Shown: positions 9,379 through 20,214 of the stretch, one piece after another
How positions within the stretch are numbered: the first letter of the stretch is position 1
Layout: every line of letters begins with the position of its first letter
Source of the DNA: Sulfuricurvum sp.
Lineage (GTDB): Bacteria; Campylobacterota; Campylobacteria; Campylobacterales; Sulfurimonadaceae
Direction of reading: 5' to 3'
NCBI RefSeq assembly: GCF_030691015.1
Contig: NZ_JAUYFF010000019.1
Span: 62,001-126,000, forward strand
DNA length: 64,000 nt
The notes under the pieces: generated by a model
What the model was told of the DNA's origin: nothing
Databases searched by the model: none
Seen by the model: the letters and a program-made list of their open reading frames with translations, nothing else
Made by a program: the position numbers and the translations under genes

Positions 9379-9801
9379 ATGTTAGATATAAGTCCGATGC
9401 TGCTAGGCAGCACACTGATTGTCTTCCTTGTCCTTATTGCCCTACTAAACAGTTTGCTTTACAAACCTCTTTTCAGTTATATGGAAAAACGGGATGCAGA
9501 TATTAAAAAAGATTTAGAGCAAGTTGGTAACAACGACTCTGAAATCGCTGCATTTCACGCCAAAGCTGAGAAGATTATGAGTGATGCTAAACTGGAAGCA
9601 GCGGCATTAAGAGAAAAAGTTATTGCTGAAGCCAAAGCGCTGGCAAATAGCAAAATAGAGACAAAACGTGCTGAATTAGCACTTGAGTACGCAACGTTCG
9701 AAGGCGAAATGTCTGCAGAACGAACACGGTTGATCGCTGCGCTTCAAAATGAGGCGTCTTCGTTCCAATCTGCTGTATCAGCAAAACTAAGTCAGATATG
9801 A
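9379..9801 (+). CDS. atpF': F1Fo ATP synthase subunit b' (peripheral stalk)
   Basis: A 140-residue peripheral stalk subunit. One N-terminal membrane helix (LLGSTLIVFLVLIALLNSLLY) is followed by the YKPLFSYMEKRDADI segment typical of b/b' subunits and a long charged helix. It pairs with the following b subunit, forming the b-b' heterodimer of Campylobacterota, cyanobacteria and alphaproteobacteria. The a and c subunits are not in this cluster, which is normal for the phylum. The stop overlaps the next start by four bases. Confidence 0.9.
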   Translation: MLDISPMLLGSTLIVFLVLIALLNSLLYKPLFSYMEKRDADIKKDLEQVGNNDSEIAAFHAKAEKIMSDAKLEAAALREKVIAEAKALANSKIETKRAELALEYATFEGEMSAERTRLIAALQNEASSFQSAVSAKLSQI

Positions 9802-10325
9802 GGTATGCAATGGGTAAAATAATCGTTACAGTATTAATGCTCAGTGCCTATCTATTTGGGTCAGATGCCGGTGCAGAAGGTTCTACAGATATCGTTCAAC
9901 GAACGGTTAACTTCCTGATTTTTGCCGGAATTTTGTTCTACATTTTGGCTGAACCGGTTAAAAGCTATTTTAGCGGAAGAAGTGCGGGTATTGCCGATGA
10001 ACTTGAAAAAGTTCAAGAGCGTCTTCGTGAGTCAAAACGTCTAAAAGATGCGGCTGAGCACAAAATCGAAGAAGCAGAACGGTTTGCGAGCGAATTAGCT
10101 GAGTCAAGTAAGAAAGAAAACAAAATTTTGTCTGACAAAATTTTGGCGCAATGTGAACAAGAGCTTGAGATTATCGAAAAGCAAAATGTTGCATTGATGG
10201 AACTTGATAAACGCAAAATGGTTCGTGAAGTGGTTTCTGATTTGATGAATGATGTCATGAATAGCAGTAGTGAAGCTTTGGGTAAAGAAGCGATGACCGA
10301 AATCTTGAAAAAGAAGGTGGCATAA
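9798..10325 (+). CDS. atpF: F1Fo ATP synthase subunit b
   Basis: A 175-residue stalk subunit. An N-terminal hydrophobic stretch (IIVTVLMLSAYLFGSDA) resembles a signal sequence and precedes the true membrane helix VNFLIFAGILFYILAEPVKSYF. A long coiled-coil, rich in Glu, Lys and Ala, follows. The cleavable-looking leader is known in Campylobacter AtpF homologues. The start at 9798 overlaps atpF'; a second in-frame ATG at 9810 is possible. The atpH ATG follows the stop directly. Confidence 0.9.
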   Translation: MRYAMGKIIVTVLMLSAYLFGSDAGAEGSTDIVQRTVNFLIFAGILFYILAEPVKSYFSGRSAGIADELEKVQERLRESKRLKDAAEHKIEEAERFASELAESSKKENKILSDKILAQCEQELEIIEKQNVALMELDKRKMVREVVSDLMNDVMNSSSEALGKEAMTEILKKKVA

Positions 10326-10862
10326 ATGCGAAATGAACTCATAGCAAAACGTTACATCAAACCTTTGATGGAAAGTTGTGATCAAGCTTCATTGGAAAAT
10401 TTAGCGGCACTTCTTGCAAGTGTTGCCAAAGCTTACGAAAATGACAAGTTCACTCTCATCATGAACAGCAATGACATTAGTGTTAGTGCTAAATGTCAAT
10501 TGGTTTTGGATATGGTCGCTTCGGCGAAGAGCACTGTCGTGAACAATCTTATCAAGTTGTTGGCTGAGAACGGGCGTCTTTTATTGATTCCTACTCTTGC
10601 GGATCAATTAACACGTGAGATTGCGCGAGCCAAACGTACATTCAAAGGGCGTATCTACAGCAATAGTGTTGTTGATCAAGCTTCTGTTGAAACAATTGCA
10701 CGTGATTTGGGTACAAAAATGGGGGCAACGATCTCTTTGAGTTATGTTGCTTCTGATTTTGACGGAATCCGTGTTGAAGTTGATGACTTGAATGTTGAAA
10801 TCAATTTTTCAAAAAGCCGCCTTAATGCTCAATTGGTTGAGCACATTTTAAAAGCAATTTAA
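10326..10862 (+). CDS. atpH: F1Fo ATP synthase subunit delta
   Basis: A 178-residue subunit that links the peripheral stalk to the top of F1. It shows the delta/OSCP pattern: an N-terminal helical domain beginning [15 protein letters not shown], a central [20 protein letters not shown] and the C-terminal domain ending [19 protein letters not shown]. The ATG directly follows the atpF stop. GGAAAGGAGAAATA then leads to atpA. Confidence 0.95.
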   Translation: MRNELIAKRYIKPLMESCDQASLENLAALLASVAKAYENDKFTLIMNSNDISVSAKCQLVLDMVASAKSTVVNNLIKLLAENGRLLLIPTLADQLTREIARAKRTFKGRIYSNSVVDQASVETIARDLGTKMGATISLSYVASDFDGIRVEVDDLNVEINFSKSRLNAQLVEHILKAI

Positions 10863-10882
10863 CCCTCGGGAAAGGAGAAATA

Positions 10883-12400
10883 GTGGTAGCAAAAGTACAA
10901 GCAGACGAAATCAGTTCAATCATTAAAGAGCGAATTGAGAATTTCGAACTTAATGTAGATATTAATGAAACCGGAAAAATCGTCTCATACGGAGATGGAA
11001 TCGCTCAAGTTTATGGCTTGAACAACGTTATGGCCGGAGAGATGGTAGAATTTGAAGACGGCTCACGCGGTCTGGTTATGAACCTTGAGGAGAGCAGCGT
11101 CGGTGTTGTTATTCTTGGTAAAGGTAAAGATCTTCGTGAAGGAATGTCAGTAAAACGTCTTGGACGTCTTTTACGTGTTCCAGTCGGTGATGCACTTCTT
11201 GGACGTGTTGTGAATGCTCTTGGTGAGCCGATCGACGGAAAAGGTCCTATCGAAACTACGGAAGTTCGTTTCGTAGAAGAGAAAGCACCGGGGATTATGG
11301 CACGTAAATCGGTTCATGAACCGATGGCAACCGGTATTAAAGCGATTGATGCCCTTGTTCCAATCGGACGCGGACAACGTGAGCTTATCATCGGTGACCG
11401 CCAAACCGGTAAAACTACCGTTGCTTTGGATACGATCATCAACCAAAAAGGGAACGGTGTCGTTTGTGTTTACGTTGCGATCGGTCAAAAAGAATCAACT
11501 GTAGCACAAGTTATCCGTCGTCTTGAAGAGCACGGTGCCCTTGAATACACTATTATCGTTTCTGCTCCTGCTTCTGAAGCGGCAGCGCTCCAATTCCTTG
11601 CTCCTTATACCGGTGTAACGATGGGTGAATATTTCCGTGATAATGCGCGTCATGGTTTGATCGTTTATGATGATCTCTCTAAACATGCGGTAGCTTACCG
11701 TGAAATGTCATTGATCCTTCGCCGTCCTCCGGGTCGTGAAGCGTATCCGGGTGACGTTTTCTATCTACACTCTCGTTTGTTAGAGCGTGCGGCAAAATTG
11801 AATGACGAATTGGGTGCAGGTTCATTGACAGCACTTCCGATCATCGAAACTCAAGCGGGTGACGTTGCGGCGTATATCCCAACCAACGTTATTTCAATCA
11901 CTGACGGTCAAATTTTCTTGGAAACTGATTTGTTCAACTCAGGTATCCGTCCTGCGATCAACGTCGGTCTCTCTGTATCACGTGTCGGTGGTGCTGCTCA
12001 AATCAAAGCAACGAAACAAGTTGCCGGAACATTGCGTCTTGATTTGGCACAATACCGTGAACTTCAAGCGTTTGCACAGTTTGCTTCTGATTTGGACGAA
12101 GTAAGCCGTAAACAACTTGAGCGTGGTCAACGTATGGTTGAAGTGTTAAAACAGCCTCCATATTCTCCACTTGGTGCTGAAAAACAAGCGTTGGTTATTT
12201 TCGCGGGTAATGAAGGGTATCTTGATGATATCTCAGCAGATTCTGTCGTTAAATTTGAAGCGGATTTGTATCCGTTCATTGAAGCGTCTTATCCACAAAT
12301 TCTTGAAAACATCCGTAGTACATCAAAAATCGATGATGAAACGATGGCTATGATGAAAAAAGCACTCGAAGAGTTTAAATCTACTTTCGTTGCTGAATAA
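10883..12400 (+). CDS. atpA: F1Fo ATP synthase subunit alpha
   Basis: The 505-residue regulatory nucleotide-binding subunit of F1. The P-loop GDRQTGKT is at 171-178, VYDDLSKHA is near 270, and the family signature [17 protein letters not shown] is near 355-371. The start is GTG, preceded by AAAGGAGAAATA. Length and order (atpH-atpA-atpG-atpD-atpC) are standard. Confidence 0.99.
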   Translation: MVAKVQADEISSIIKERIENFELNVDINETGKIVSYGDGIAQVYGLNNVMAGEMVEFEDGSRGLVMNLEESSVGVVILGKGKDLREGMSVKRLGRLLRVPVGDALLGRVVNALGEPIDGKGPIETTEVRFVEEKAPGIMARKSVHEPMATGIKAIDALVPIGRGQRELIIGDRQTGKTTVALDTIINQKGNGVVCVYVAIGQKESTVAQVIRRLEEHGALEYTIIVSAPASEAAALQFLAPYTGVTMGEYFRDNARHGLIVYDDLSKHAVAYREMSLILRRPPGREAYPGDVFYLHSRLLERAAKLNDELGAGSLTALPIIETQAGDVAAYIPTNVISITDGQIFLETDLFNSGIRPAINVGLSVSRVGGAAQIKATKQVAGTLRLDLAQYRELQAFAQFASDLDEVSRKQLERGQRMVEVLKQPPYSPLGAEKQALVIFAGNEGYLDDISADSVVKFEADLYPFIEASYPQILENIRSTSKIDDETMAMMKKALEEFKSTFVAE

Positions 12401-12408
12401 GGATCTTT

Positions 12409-14711
<2,303 letters not shown>

Positions 14712-14738
14712 TTGCTTCTCGCCTTATAAGGAAACACT

Positions 14739-15131
14739 ATGGAAACACTCCAATTAGAAGTGCTAACCCCAAGCGGTCCGATTTATAACGGGCCGGCTAA
14801 AAGCGTCACCCTTCCGGGTGAAGAGGGAGAATTTGGTGTTCTCCCTGAACACGTCTCTTTAACGACACTGCTTCAAGCCGGAGTAGTCGATATCCAAAAA
14901 GAGAACGGTAAAGTCGAATCGATTGTTGTGAATTGGGGAGTTGTTCAGATTACCCAAAACAAAGTAGTCGTTTTGGTTGACGGTGCAGTTGCCATCCGTG
15001 GTGAAAGCGAAGGAGACATTGCTAAAGCACTCGATGAAGCAAAATCTTTGATCACCAGTGTCGGCGATTCGAACGCTATGATTGCTTCGGTATCGGCGCG
15101 TATTGATTCTGCGGCACATCGTTTAGTCTAA
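14739..15131 (+). CDS. atpC: F1Fo ATP synthase subunit epsilon
   Basis: A 130-residue rotor subunit that can inhibit ATP hydrolysis. The beta-sandwich domain has LEVLTPSGPIYNGPAKSVTLPGEEGEFGVLPEH split over residues 5-37. The two-helix C-terminal domain is short, IAKALDEAKSLITSVGD onward. TATAAGGAAACACT precedes the ATG. tolQ starts only four bases after the stop, so ATP synthase and Tol-Pal are probably co-transcribed. Confidence 0.95.
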   Translation: METLQLEVLTPSGPIYNGPAKSVTLPGEEGEFGVLPEHVSLTTLLQAGVVDIQKENGKVESIVVNWGVVQITQNKVVVLVDGAVAIRGESEGDIAKALDEAKSLITSVGDSNAMIASVSARIDSAAHRLV

Positions 15132-15135
15132 CTCA

Positions 15136-15702
15136 ATGTTTCAAACATTCGCAGATTTTTACGATAAAAGCCATCCGGTAACACTTTTTGTGTTGCTGGT
15201 ACTCTCTCTCTACTTCATTGCCGTCAATTGGACATTTTTTTACCGCTTTTTTTCACTAAATCAATGGATCTCTACCGAAAATCAGTCTCTCGAATCACTG
15301 TTATTAGGTTCATATAAAATTCCCGATTACGCGTATCTCAGTCATTTTACAAAATCATCGCCTCGCCTCTCTACGGCACTGTTTGATATGGCTTCGTATG
15401 CGGCGACGAAAGAGGCGACAAAAGGGCTGATGTTTCTCTCCATTGTTGCATCAACAACCCCTTTTATCGGACTTTTCGGCACGGTTGTTTCCATCTTGGA
15501 TACGTTTGACAATATCGGTCAGGCGAGCGGGACGATGAGTATTATCGCTTCGGGTGTATCAGATGCTCTTGTTGCAACCGCGTCAGGGATTTTTGTCGCT
15601 ATTTTTGCGTACACCTATCATCAGATTTTAAAGCGTAAAGCGTATGAGCTTTCGGGATTGATCCGTATGCAAGGTGATGCTCTCCTTTCTAAAGATGCTT
15701 AA
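15136..15702 (+). CDS. tolQ: TolQ/ExbB family proton channel protein
   Basis: An inner-membrane subunit of the proton-driven Tol motor (MotA/TolQ/ExbB family), 188 residues. There is one helix near residue 15-35 (VTLFVLLVLSLYFIAVNWTFFYRFF split across it). Two later helices carry the family signature STTPFIGLFGTVVSILDTF and SGVSDALVATASGIFVAIFAY. It is slightly shorter than E. coli TolQ. The stop overlaps the tolR start. Whether it powers TolA only or TonB as well cannot be told from sequence; the downstream tolB-pal supports Tol. Confidence 0.88.
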   Translation: MFQTFADFYDKSHPVTLFVLLVLSLYFIAVNWTFFYRFFSLNQWISTENQSLESLLLGSYKIPDYAYLSHFTKSSPRLSTALFDMASYAATKEATKGLMFLSIVASTTPFIGLFGTVVSILDTFDNIGQASGTMSIIASGVSDALVATASGIFVAIFAYTYHQILKRKAYELSGLIRMQGDALLSKDA

Positions 15703-16094
15703 TGATGTTTGATTGGGATGAAAAACCGGAACTGAACATTACTCCCCTTGTGGATGTAATGTTGGTTCTTTTGGCGATATTGATGGTAATTTCACCGAAT
15801 ATCGTTTACGAAGAGTTGATCCGTCTCCCCAAAGGTTCTGCTCAAAAAGAACTTACCAAAATTCCTCCAGTACATATTACCATTAGCAAAGAGGGCGAAA
15901 TTTTAGTCAATAAAGAACCGTTTAAATTAGAGACATTCAATGATAATTTTTCACTCTACGCACAGCAGTTAGACCGCGAAGCAACCGTGCTAATCAGTGC
16001 AGATCAAACGCTTGATTATGGGAAAGTTATGTCGGTATTAGGGGCAGTAAAGCAAGCCGGATTCAGAGAAGTTTCGTTAGCATCCAATGGCTAA
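15702..16094 (+). CDS. tolR: TolR/ExbD family protein
   Basis: A 130-residue partner of TolQ with one N-terminal helix (MLVLLAILMVISPNIVY) and a periplasmic domain. The conserved sequence ELNITPLVDVMLVLL contains the helix Asp that carries protons. Two adjacent ATGs (15702, 15705) are possible; the first overlaps the tolQ stop. The C-terminal TVLISADQTLDYGKVMSVLGAVKQAGF is typical of ExbD/TolR. Confidence 0.88.
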   Translation: MMFDWDEKPELNITPLVDVMLVLLAILMVISPNIVYEELIRLPKGSAQKELTKIPPVHITISKEGEILVNKEPFKLETFNDNFSLYAQQLDREATVLISADQTLDYGKVMSVLGAVKQAGFREVSLASNG

Positions 16095-16129
16095 ACATAT
16101 TTTAGAGTTTCTGTAAGAGATGCTGTCAA

Positions 16130-16861
16130 ATGAGTTTTAACCAAGAACGCTATTTTTTTCTAAGCGGATTAATTTCTATTACACTCTTTGTGGTACTGCT
16201 ATTTTTAGCCGGGTACACTTTAGCCGTATCACCCGTCATTGAGCAATTTGCGATGACACAAAGCGAATATGTATCGGTGTCGATTATGGAACCCGCTAAT
16301 GAAGCTCAAAAGAGTCCTGAATCGCAAGCTGTGCTAGAGAAATCAGAACCGGTTCAAGAAGAAGAGCGTATTGTCGAACCAGAGCCAGTACAGGAAATAT
16401 CGGATCTTTTTGCACAAGTAAAACCGGATACAACACCTAAAAAAAAGCCTGAAGAGAATAAACAGTTAAATGCATTGGAAAAAGAGGTTTTGGAACGAAA
16501 AGGGTCCCCCCGTTTTTCGGATAAGGTAAGTAAGGTTGAACTCGCGAAACCTTCCGTGAAAATGATACCCCAAGGGGGATCGAGCGGGCCGCTCGTTAAC
16601 GAATACCATGCTAAGATTCAAGCGCTAGTCTATACCTATTTTCGCCCCCCATCAGGGAGTGCAGGAGAAGCGGCACGAATTCGGATGAAAATCAGTGCCG
16701 CCGGCAAACTAATCAGTTATAAAGTGATCAGCTATTCAGGAAACGGATCGTTTAATGGAGAAGTTGATTGGTTAAAAGATCGACTAAACTCGACCCGTTT
16801 CCCTGAACATCCTGATGGGAAAGATGCGGTAATAGAGTGTATATTAACGGCCAAGGAGTAG
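16130..16861 (+). CDS. tolA: TolA/TonB C-terminal domain protein
   Basis: A 243-residue trans-envelope protein. It has one N-terminal helix (LISITLFVVLLFLAGYTLAV), a Glu/Pro/Lys-rich periplasmic linker (about residues 50-130) and a C-terminal TonB/TolA domain (YHAKIQALVYTYFRPPSG to the end). In the Tol system this reaches from the TolQR motor to Pal and TolB. It could also be read as a TonB; its place between tolR and tolB favours TolA. The linker is much shorter than in E. coli TolA. Confidence 0.8.
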   Translation: MSFNQERYFFLSGLISITLFVVLLFLAGYTLAVSPVIEQFAMTQSEYVSVSIMEPANEAQKSPESQAVLEKSEPVQEEERIVEPEPVQEISDLFAQVKPDTTPKKKPEENKQLNALEKEVLERKGSPRFSDKVSKVELAKPSVKMIPQGGSSGPLVNEYHAKIQALVYTYFRPPSGSAGEAARIRMKISAAGKLISYKVISYSGNGSFNGEVDWLKDRLNSTRFPEHPDGKDAVIECILTAKE

Positions 16862-16865
16862 TTAT

Positions 16866-18113
16866 TTGAAAATTGTTTTTTTATTTTTGACATTGATTCA
16901 ACTCTTATGGGGCGCGGATGCGACCATAGAAGTAGTTAAAGGGGTAGAGGGGTTGGCTCCTCTCGCAATCGAAGATTCATCACTGCAAAGCAGCGAGATG
17001 TCTCAAAAATTTGCCAAGATGTTAGCGGCCGATATGAATGTTGTCTCTTTATTTAGCGTTGATGAGAGCTATGCCATGTCTGTGTTTGATTCACCTACTC
17101 CATCCGTTGCACATAAAGATGCACAGTATTTACTTAGGTATCGATTGAGTAATGACGGCTCGGGGGGGATCAAGGCGGATATCAAACTGCTTCAAAACGG
17201 AAGAGAGCTATTTTTTAAAAGTTATGTTCTAAAACAAAGTGAAATGTTGGTATTTCTTTCTCACTCGATTGCGTATGATATCAATGCTAAAATGGGGGGA
17301 TCTCCGATTGATTGGATCAAGCGAAAAGTTCTTTTTATCCGTCTTACCAGTCCGAGACATTCAGAAATTGTAGCTTCAGATTACACCCTCTCGTATCAAA
17401 AAGTGATTCTAAAAGGGGGGATGTATGGATTTGCGAAATGGGCTAACCGCGAGCAGAGTGATTTATACTTTACCTCACTGACCGATTTTAAACCGACAAT
17501 TTATAAAATGAATCTTCTGAGCGGAAAAAAAGAGAAAATCATTAGCTCCGATGGTATGGCGGTGTGTTCCGATGTCAGCGAAGATGCTAAGCGTCTATTA
17601 CTGACACTCGCACCTGATGGGCAGCCCGATATTTATTTGTATGATTTGGTTTCTGGAAACAAAACTCGTATTACCGATTACTCTGGAATTGACGTGAATG
17701 GGCAGTTTATGGGAGATGGATCCGTTGCTTTTGTCTCTAACCGTCTTGGATATCCTAATATTTTTTCGAAACAGATGAACAATAGCGGGATTTCGCAACT
17801 TGTATATCAGGGGAAAAATAACTCCTCTTTGAGCTCGTATAAAAATTTTCTGGTTTACAAAGCACGTGAGAACAGTGCAACGTTTGCAGGGAATTCCTTC
17901 AATCTTCATCTGCTCTCTTTGAATTCGGGAAATGTTAAGCGATTAACGGCGAGCGGAGAGAATGATTTCCCACGATTCTCTCCTGATGGCGAAGCCATTT
18001 TGTACATTAAGCAAGAGGGACCGCGCAGTTCCATAGGGGTTATTCGGTTTGGAGTTAATAAAAGCTTTATTTTCCCGTTAAAAATGGGACGAATTCAATC
18101 GATTGATTGGTAG
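16866..18113 (+). CDS. tolB: Tol-Pal system beta-propeller protein TolB
   Basis: A periplasmic protein that binds Pal, 415 residues. A signal peptide (KIVFLFLTLIQLLWGADA) precedes an N-terminal alpha/beta domain, then WD40-like repeats with the pattern FPRFSPDGEAILYI near the end and related units YLYDLVSGNKTRITDYSG and AFVSNRLGYPNIF. The start is TTG at 16866, four bases after the tolA stop; GGCCAAGGAGTAGTTA supplies the ribosome site. Confidence 0.92.
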   Translation: MKIVFLFLTLIQLLWGADATIEVVKGVEGLAPLAIEDSSLQSSEMSQKFAKMLAADMNVVSLFSVDESYAMSVFDSPTPSVAHKDAQYLLRYRLSNDGSGGIKADIKLLQNGRELFFKSYVLKQSEMLVFLSHSIAYDINAKMGGSPIDWIKRKVLFIRLTSPRHSEIVASDYTLSYQKVILKGGMYGFAKWANREQSDLYFTSLTDFKPTIYKMNLLSGKKEKIISSDGMAVCSDVSEDAKRLLLTLAPDGQPDIYLYDLVSGNKTRITDYSGIDVNGQFMGDGSVAFVSNRLGYPNIFSKQMNNSGISQLVYQGKNNSSLSSYKNFLVYKARENSATFAGNSFNLHLLSLNSGNVKRLTASGENDFPRFSPDGEAILYIKQEGPRSSIGVIRFGVNKSFIFPLKMGRIQSIDW

Positions 18114-18169
18114 TGTTAATAATATTTTCGGTATCATAACACTATATTTATAAATCCTGAGGAGATGTC

Positions 18170-18733
18170 ATGATGAAAAATGTTGCTTTTTTAAGCGCAA
18201 CGGTAGCGATGTTAGTTTTGAGCGGATGTAGCTCTAAAGAACCGGCAATCGACGCAACGGCTAACGCTAACGGCACGTCAATCGGGACAAATGCAAATAC
18301 AAGTAGTAATACCGGGACAGACGCTAATGCCGTTATCGCCCCTATTACAAATGCAAGTGCAAATGATACAACCACGGGAGCTGCAGGCTCTAATGGTGTT
18401 AATGGTTCAGATGGTCAATTGGTGAGTATCTTGTTTGATTACGACAAATTTGATGTCCGTGAAGATATGCAAGAAGCAATGACGAAAAATACGTTGTTAG
18501 TTAAAGGTAAAGCGATTAAACTTGAGGGAAATTGTGACGAATTCGGAAGCGATGAGTACAACTTTGCACTTGGTCTTAAACGTGCCAACGCCGTTAAATC
18601 AGCTTTGGTAAACAGCGGTGTAAGTGCTGATGCCATCACTATGGCAAGTTTTGGCGAAAGCAATCCGGTTTGTTTGGAAAAAACACAAGAGTGCTGGGCA
18701 AAAAATCGTCGTGTAGATTTTAAACTTCCGTAA
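18170..18733 (+). CDS. pal: peptidoglycan-associated lipoprotein Pal
   Basis: An outer-membrane lipoprotein of 187 residues that binds peptidoglycan. The lipobox is LVLSGCS with the acylated Cys near residue 20. An unusual linker of about 55 residues, almost only Asn, Thr, Ala, Gly and Ser, follows. The OmpA-like domain begins SILFDYDKFDVRED, with GNCDEFGSDEYN and NRRVDF as peptidoglycan-binding motifs. GAGGAGATGTC precedes two adjacent ATGs (18170, 18173). The 56-base gap before it contains TATTTATAAAT, a possible extra promoter. Confidence 0.95.
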   Translation: MMKNVAFLSATVAMLVLSGCSSKEPAIDATANANGTSIGTNANTSSNTGTDANAVIAPITNASANDTTTGAAGSNGVNGSDGQLVSILFDYDKFDVREDMQEAMTKNTLLVKGKAIKLEGNCDEFGSDEYNFALGLKRANAVKSALVNSGVSADAITMASFGESNPVCLEKTQECWAKNRRVDFKLP

Positions 18734-19609
18734 ATGCGTTCTTTAGTAATTCTCCCCTTTCTAATAACACTTTCAGTATCTGCGTCGGAGCCTTCGGTTT
18801 TCGGTGCGGGTGATTTGAATAGTCCTAATCCTTACGGTCTTACCCATGAAGAAAAACTGATTCTTGAAAATAAAAAAGAGCTTCAGACGGTCATTCAAAA
18901 AAATAACGCTCAAAGTGCAAAAGTTGAGACGGTTACAGAACGCCTTGACGGTATGCAGGGGATTCTTGAAGGGTTGGGCCAGCGATCGAATGAACAGACG
19001 TTGCTGCTTCAAAAACTTCAAGAAAAACTTGCTCTCGATAGTAACAACAGTTCAAACATGGAAGAGTTGAATAAGCACGTTGCCGCTAATACCGAAAATG
19101 TTGCTCAGTTCAAAACACTTCTTGAAGAACTTTCTCTCGTTGTAGATGAAATCAATAGTAATTATGTTACCAAAGAACAATTCGCGGCACTTATCAAACA
19201 GCTTAAAGTAAACGTCCCTGATATGGCAGTATCTTCTATAAAAATGTCAAATTCCGCCCTTGAAAAAGAGGCTAATAAGCTTTTTTCACAGAAGAAATAC
19301 GCAGATGCTCAGAAATATTTTGAGCAGTTAGTTCAAAAAAAACATAAAGTCAATGAATCTTTATTTATGATCGGTGAAACGCACTTTGAGCGTAAAAACT
19401 ACAAAGAAGCGGTTTCAAATTATAAAGAGAGTGCGTCACGCAGTGAAAAATCGCTTTTCATGCCGACCCTTTTGCTCCATTCGGGGATTTCAATGGAAAA
19501 AACCGGAGACAGCGCAACGGCAAAAGCTTTTTATCAAGCAACAATATCAAAATATAGCGGAAGCGGTGCAGCCAAAGAGGCACAAGAGAGACTCTCTAAG
19601 TTAAAGTAA
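18734..19609 (+). CDS. cpoB: Tol-Pal associated CpoB/YbgF-like periplasmic protein
   Basis: A 291-residue exported protein. The signal peptide is SLVILPFLITLSVSASEP. A region of predicted coiled coil follows (about 45-150), then tetratricopeptide repeats: ALEKEANKLFSQKKYADAQ, LFMIGETHFERKNYKEAVSN and AKAFYQATISKYSGSG. CpoB links Tol-Pal to cell-wall synthesis at division in E. coli. The ATG directly follows the pal stop. From memory C. jejuni has the same gene after pal. Confidence 0.85.
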   Translation: MRSLVILPFLITLSVSASEPSVFGAGDLNSPNPYGLTHEEKLILENKKELQTVIQKNNAQSAKVETVTERLDGMQGILEGLGQRSNEQTLLLQKLQEKLALDSNNSSNMEELNKHVAANTENVAQFKTLLEELSLVVDEINSNYVTKEQFAALIKQLKVNVPDMAVSSIKMSNSALEKEANKLFSQKKYADAQKYFEQLVQKKHKVNESLFMIGETHFERKNYKEAVSNYKESASRSEKSLFMPTLLLHSGISMEKTGDSATAKAFYQATISKYSGSGAAKEAQERLSKLK

Positions 19610-19658
19610 GTCACTTGTGCTAAATGTCTGTTTTCAGCATCACCATAGGTAAATCTGC

Positions 19659-19664
19659 TACAAT
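19659..19664 (+). promoter_or_regulatory. possible -10 box for slyD
   Basis: TACAAT lies 28 bases upstream of the slyD ATG in the 83-base gap after cpoB. No -35 is obvious. No terminator hairpin is seen in the gap, so read-through from the Tol-Pal operon is also possible. Confidence 0.45.
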
Positions 19665-19692
19665 CGCAAAATCTTAAAAGAAGGCTAATCAA

Positions 19693-20214
19693 ATGGCAAT
19701 TGAAAATAATCAAATTGTATCAATCGAGTATGAAGTACGTGATGGCGGAAACGTTGTAGATAGTAATGTTGGTGGGCATCCATTGACGTTTATGTTCGGA
19801 AAAGGGCAAATCATTCCCGGTCTTGAGGCGGGGATCGCCCATATGAATATGGGTGATAAAGGTGATGTACTTGTAAAAGCTCACGACGCATACGGCGATT
19901 ACAATGAAGAAGCTCAGCAAGAACTTCCGCGTGAGCAATTTGCCGGGATCGATTTGAATATCGGTATGACATTGTACGGTCAAGGCGAAGACGGCGGAAC
20001 CGTTCAAGTTGTGGTTAAAGAGATCAAAGATGATATCGTTATTATCGATTTCAACCATCCTCTTGCAGGGAAAGATTTAATGTTTAGCGTAACTATCAGC
20101 AATGTGCGTGATGCATCGGCTGAAGAAGCAATGACAGGAATCCCTGCTGAAAACAAAGTGGATGATAGCGGATGTTGTGGAAGCGGCGGTAATCACGGCT
20201 GTGGATGTCACTAA
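19693..20214 (+). CDS. slyD: FKBP-type peptidyl-prolyl isomerase SlyD
   Basis: A 173-residue cytoplasmic proline isomerase and metallochaperone. The FKBP core has YEVRDGGNVVDSN and PLTFMFGKGQIIPGLEAGIAH, with an inserted IF flap domain and then IIDFNHPLAGKDLMFSVTI. The short C-terminal tail (SGCCGSGGNHGCGCH, residues 159-173) is Cys/His-rich and fits nickel or zinc binding. SlyD helps deliver nickel to hydrogenase in E. coli. The tail-coding sequence overlaps possible starts of the next gene. Confidence 0.95.
   Translation: MAIENNQIVSIEYEVRDGGNVVDSNVGGHPLTFMFGKGQIIPGLEAGIAHMNMGDKGDVLVKAHDAYGDYNEEAQQELPREQFAGIDLNIGMTLYGQGEDGGTVQVVVKEIKDDIVIIDFNHPLAGKDLMFSVTISNVRDASAEEAMTGIPAENKVDDSGCCGSGGNHGCGCH

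Noticed and set aside
7600-9400. A parS centromere site near parAB
   Set aside because: I scanned for TGTTTCACGTGAAACA-like sequence and saw no convincing match; it may lie outside the window.
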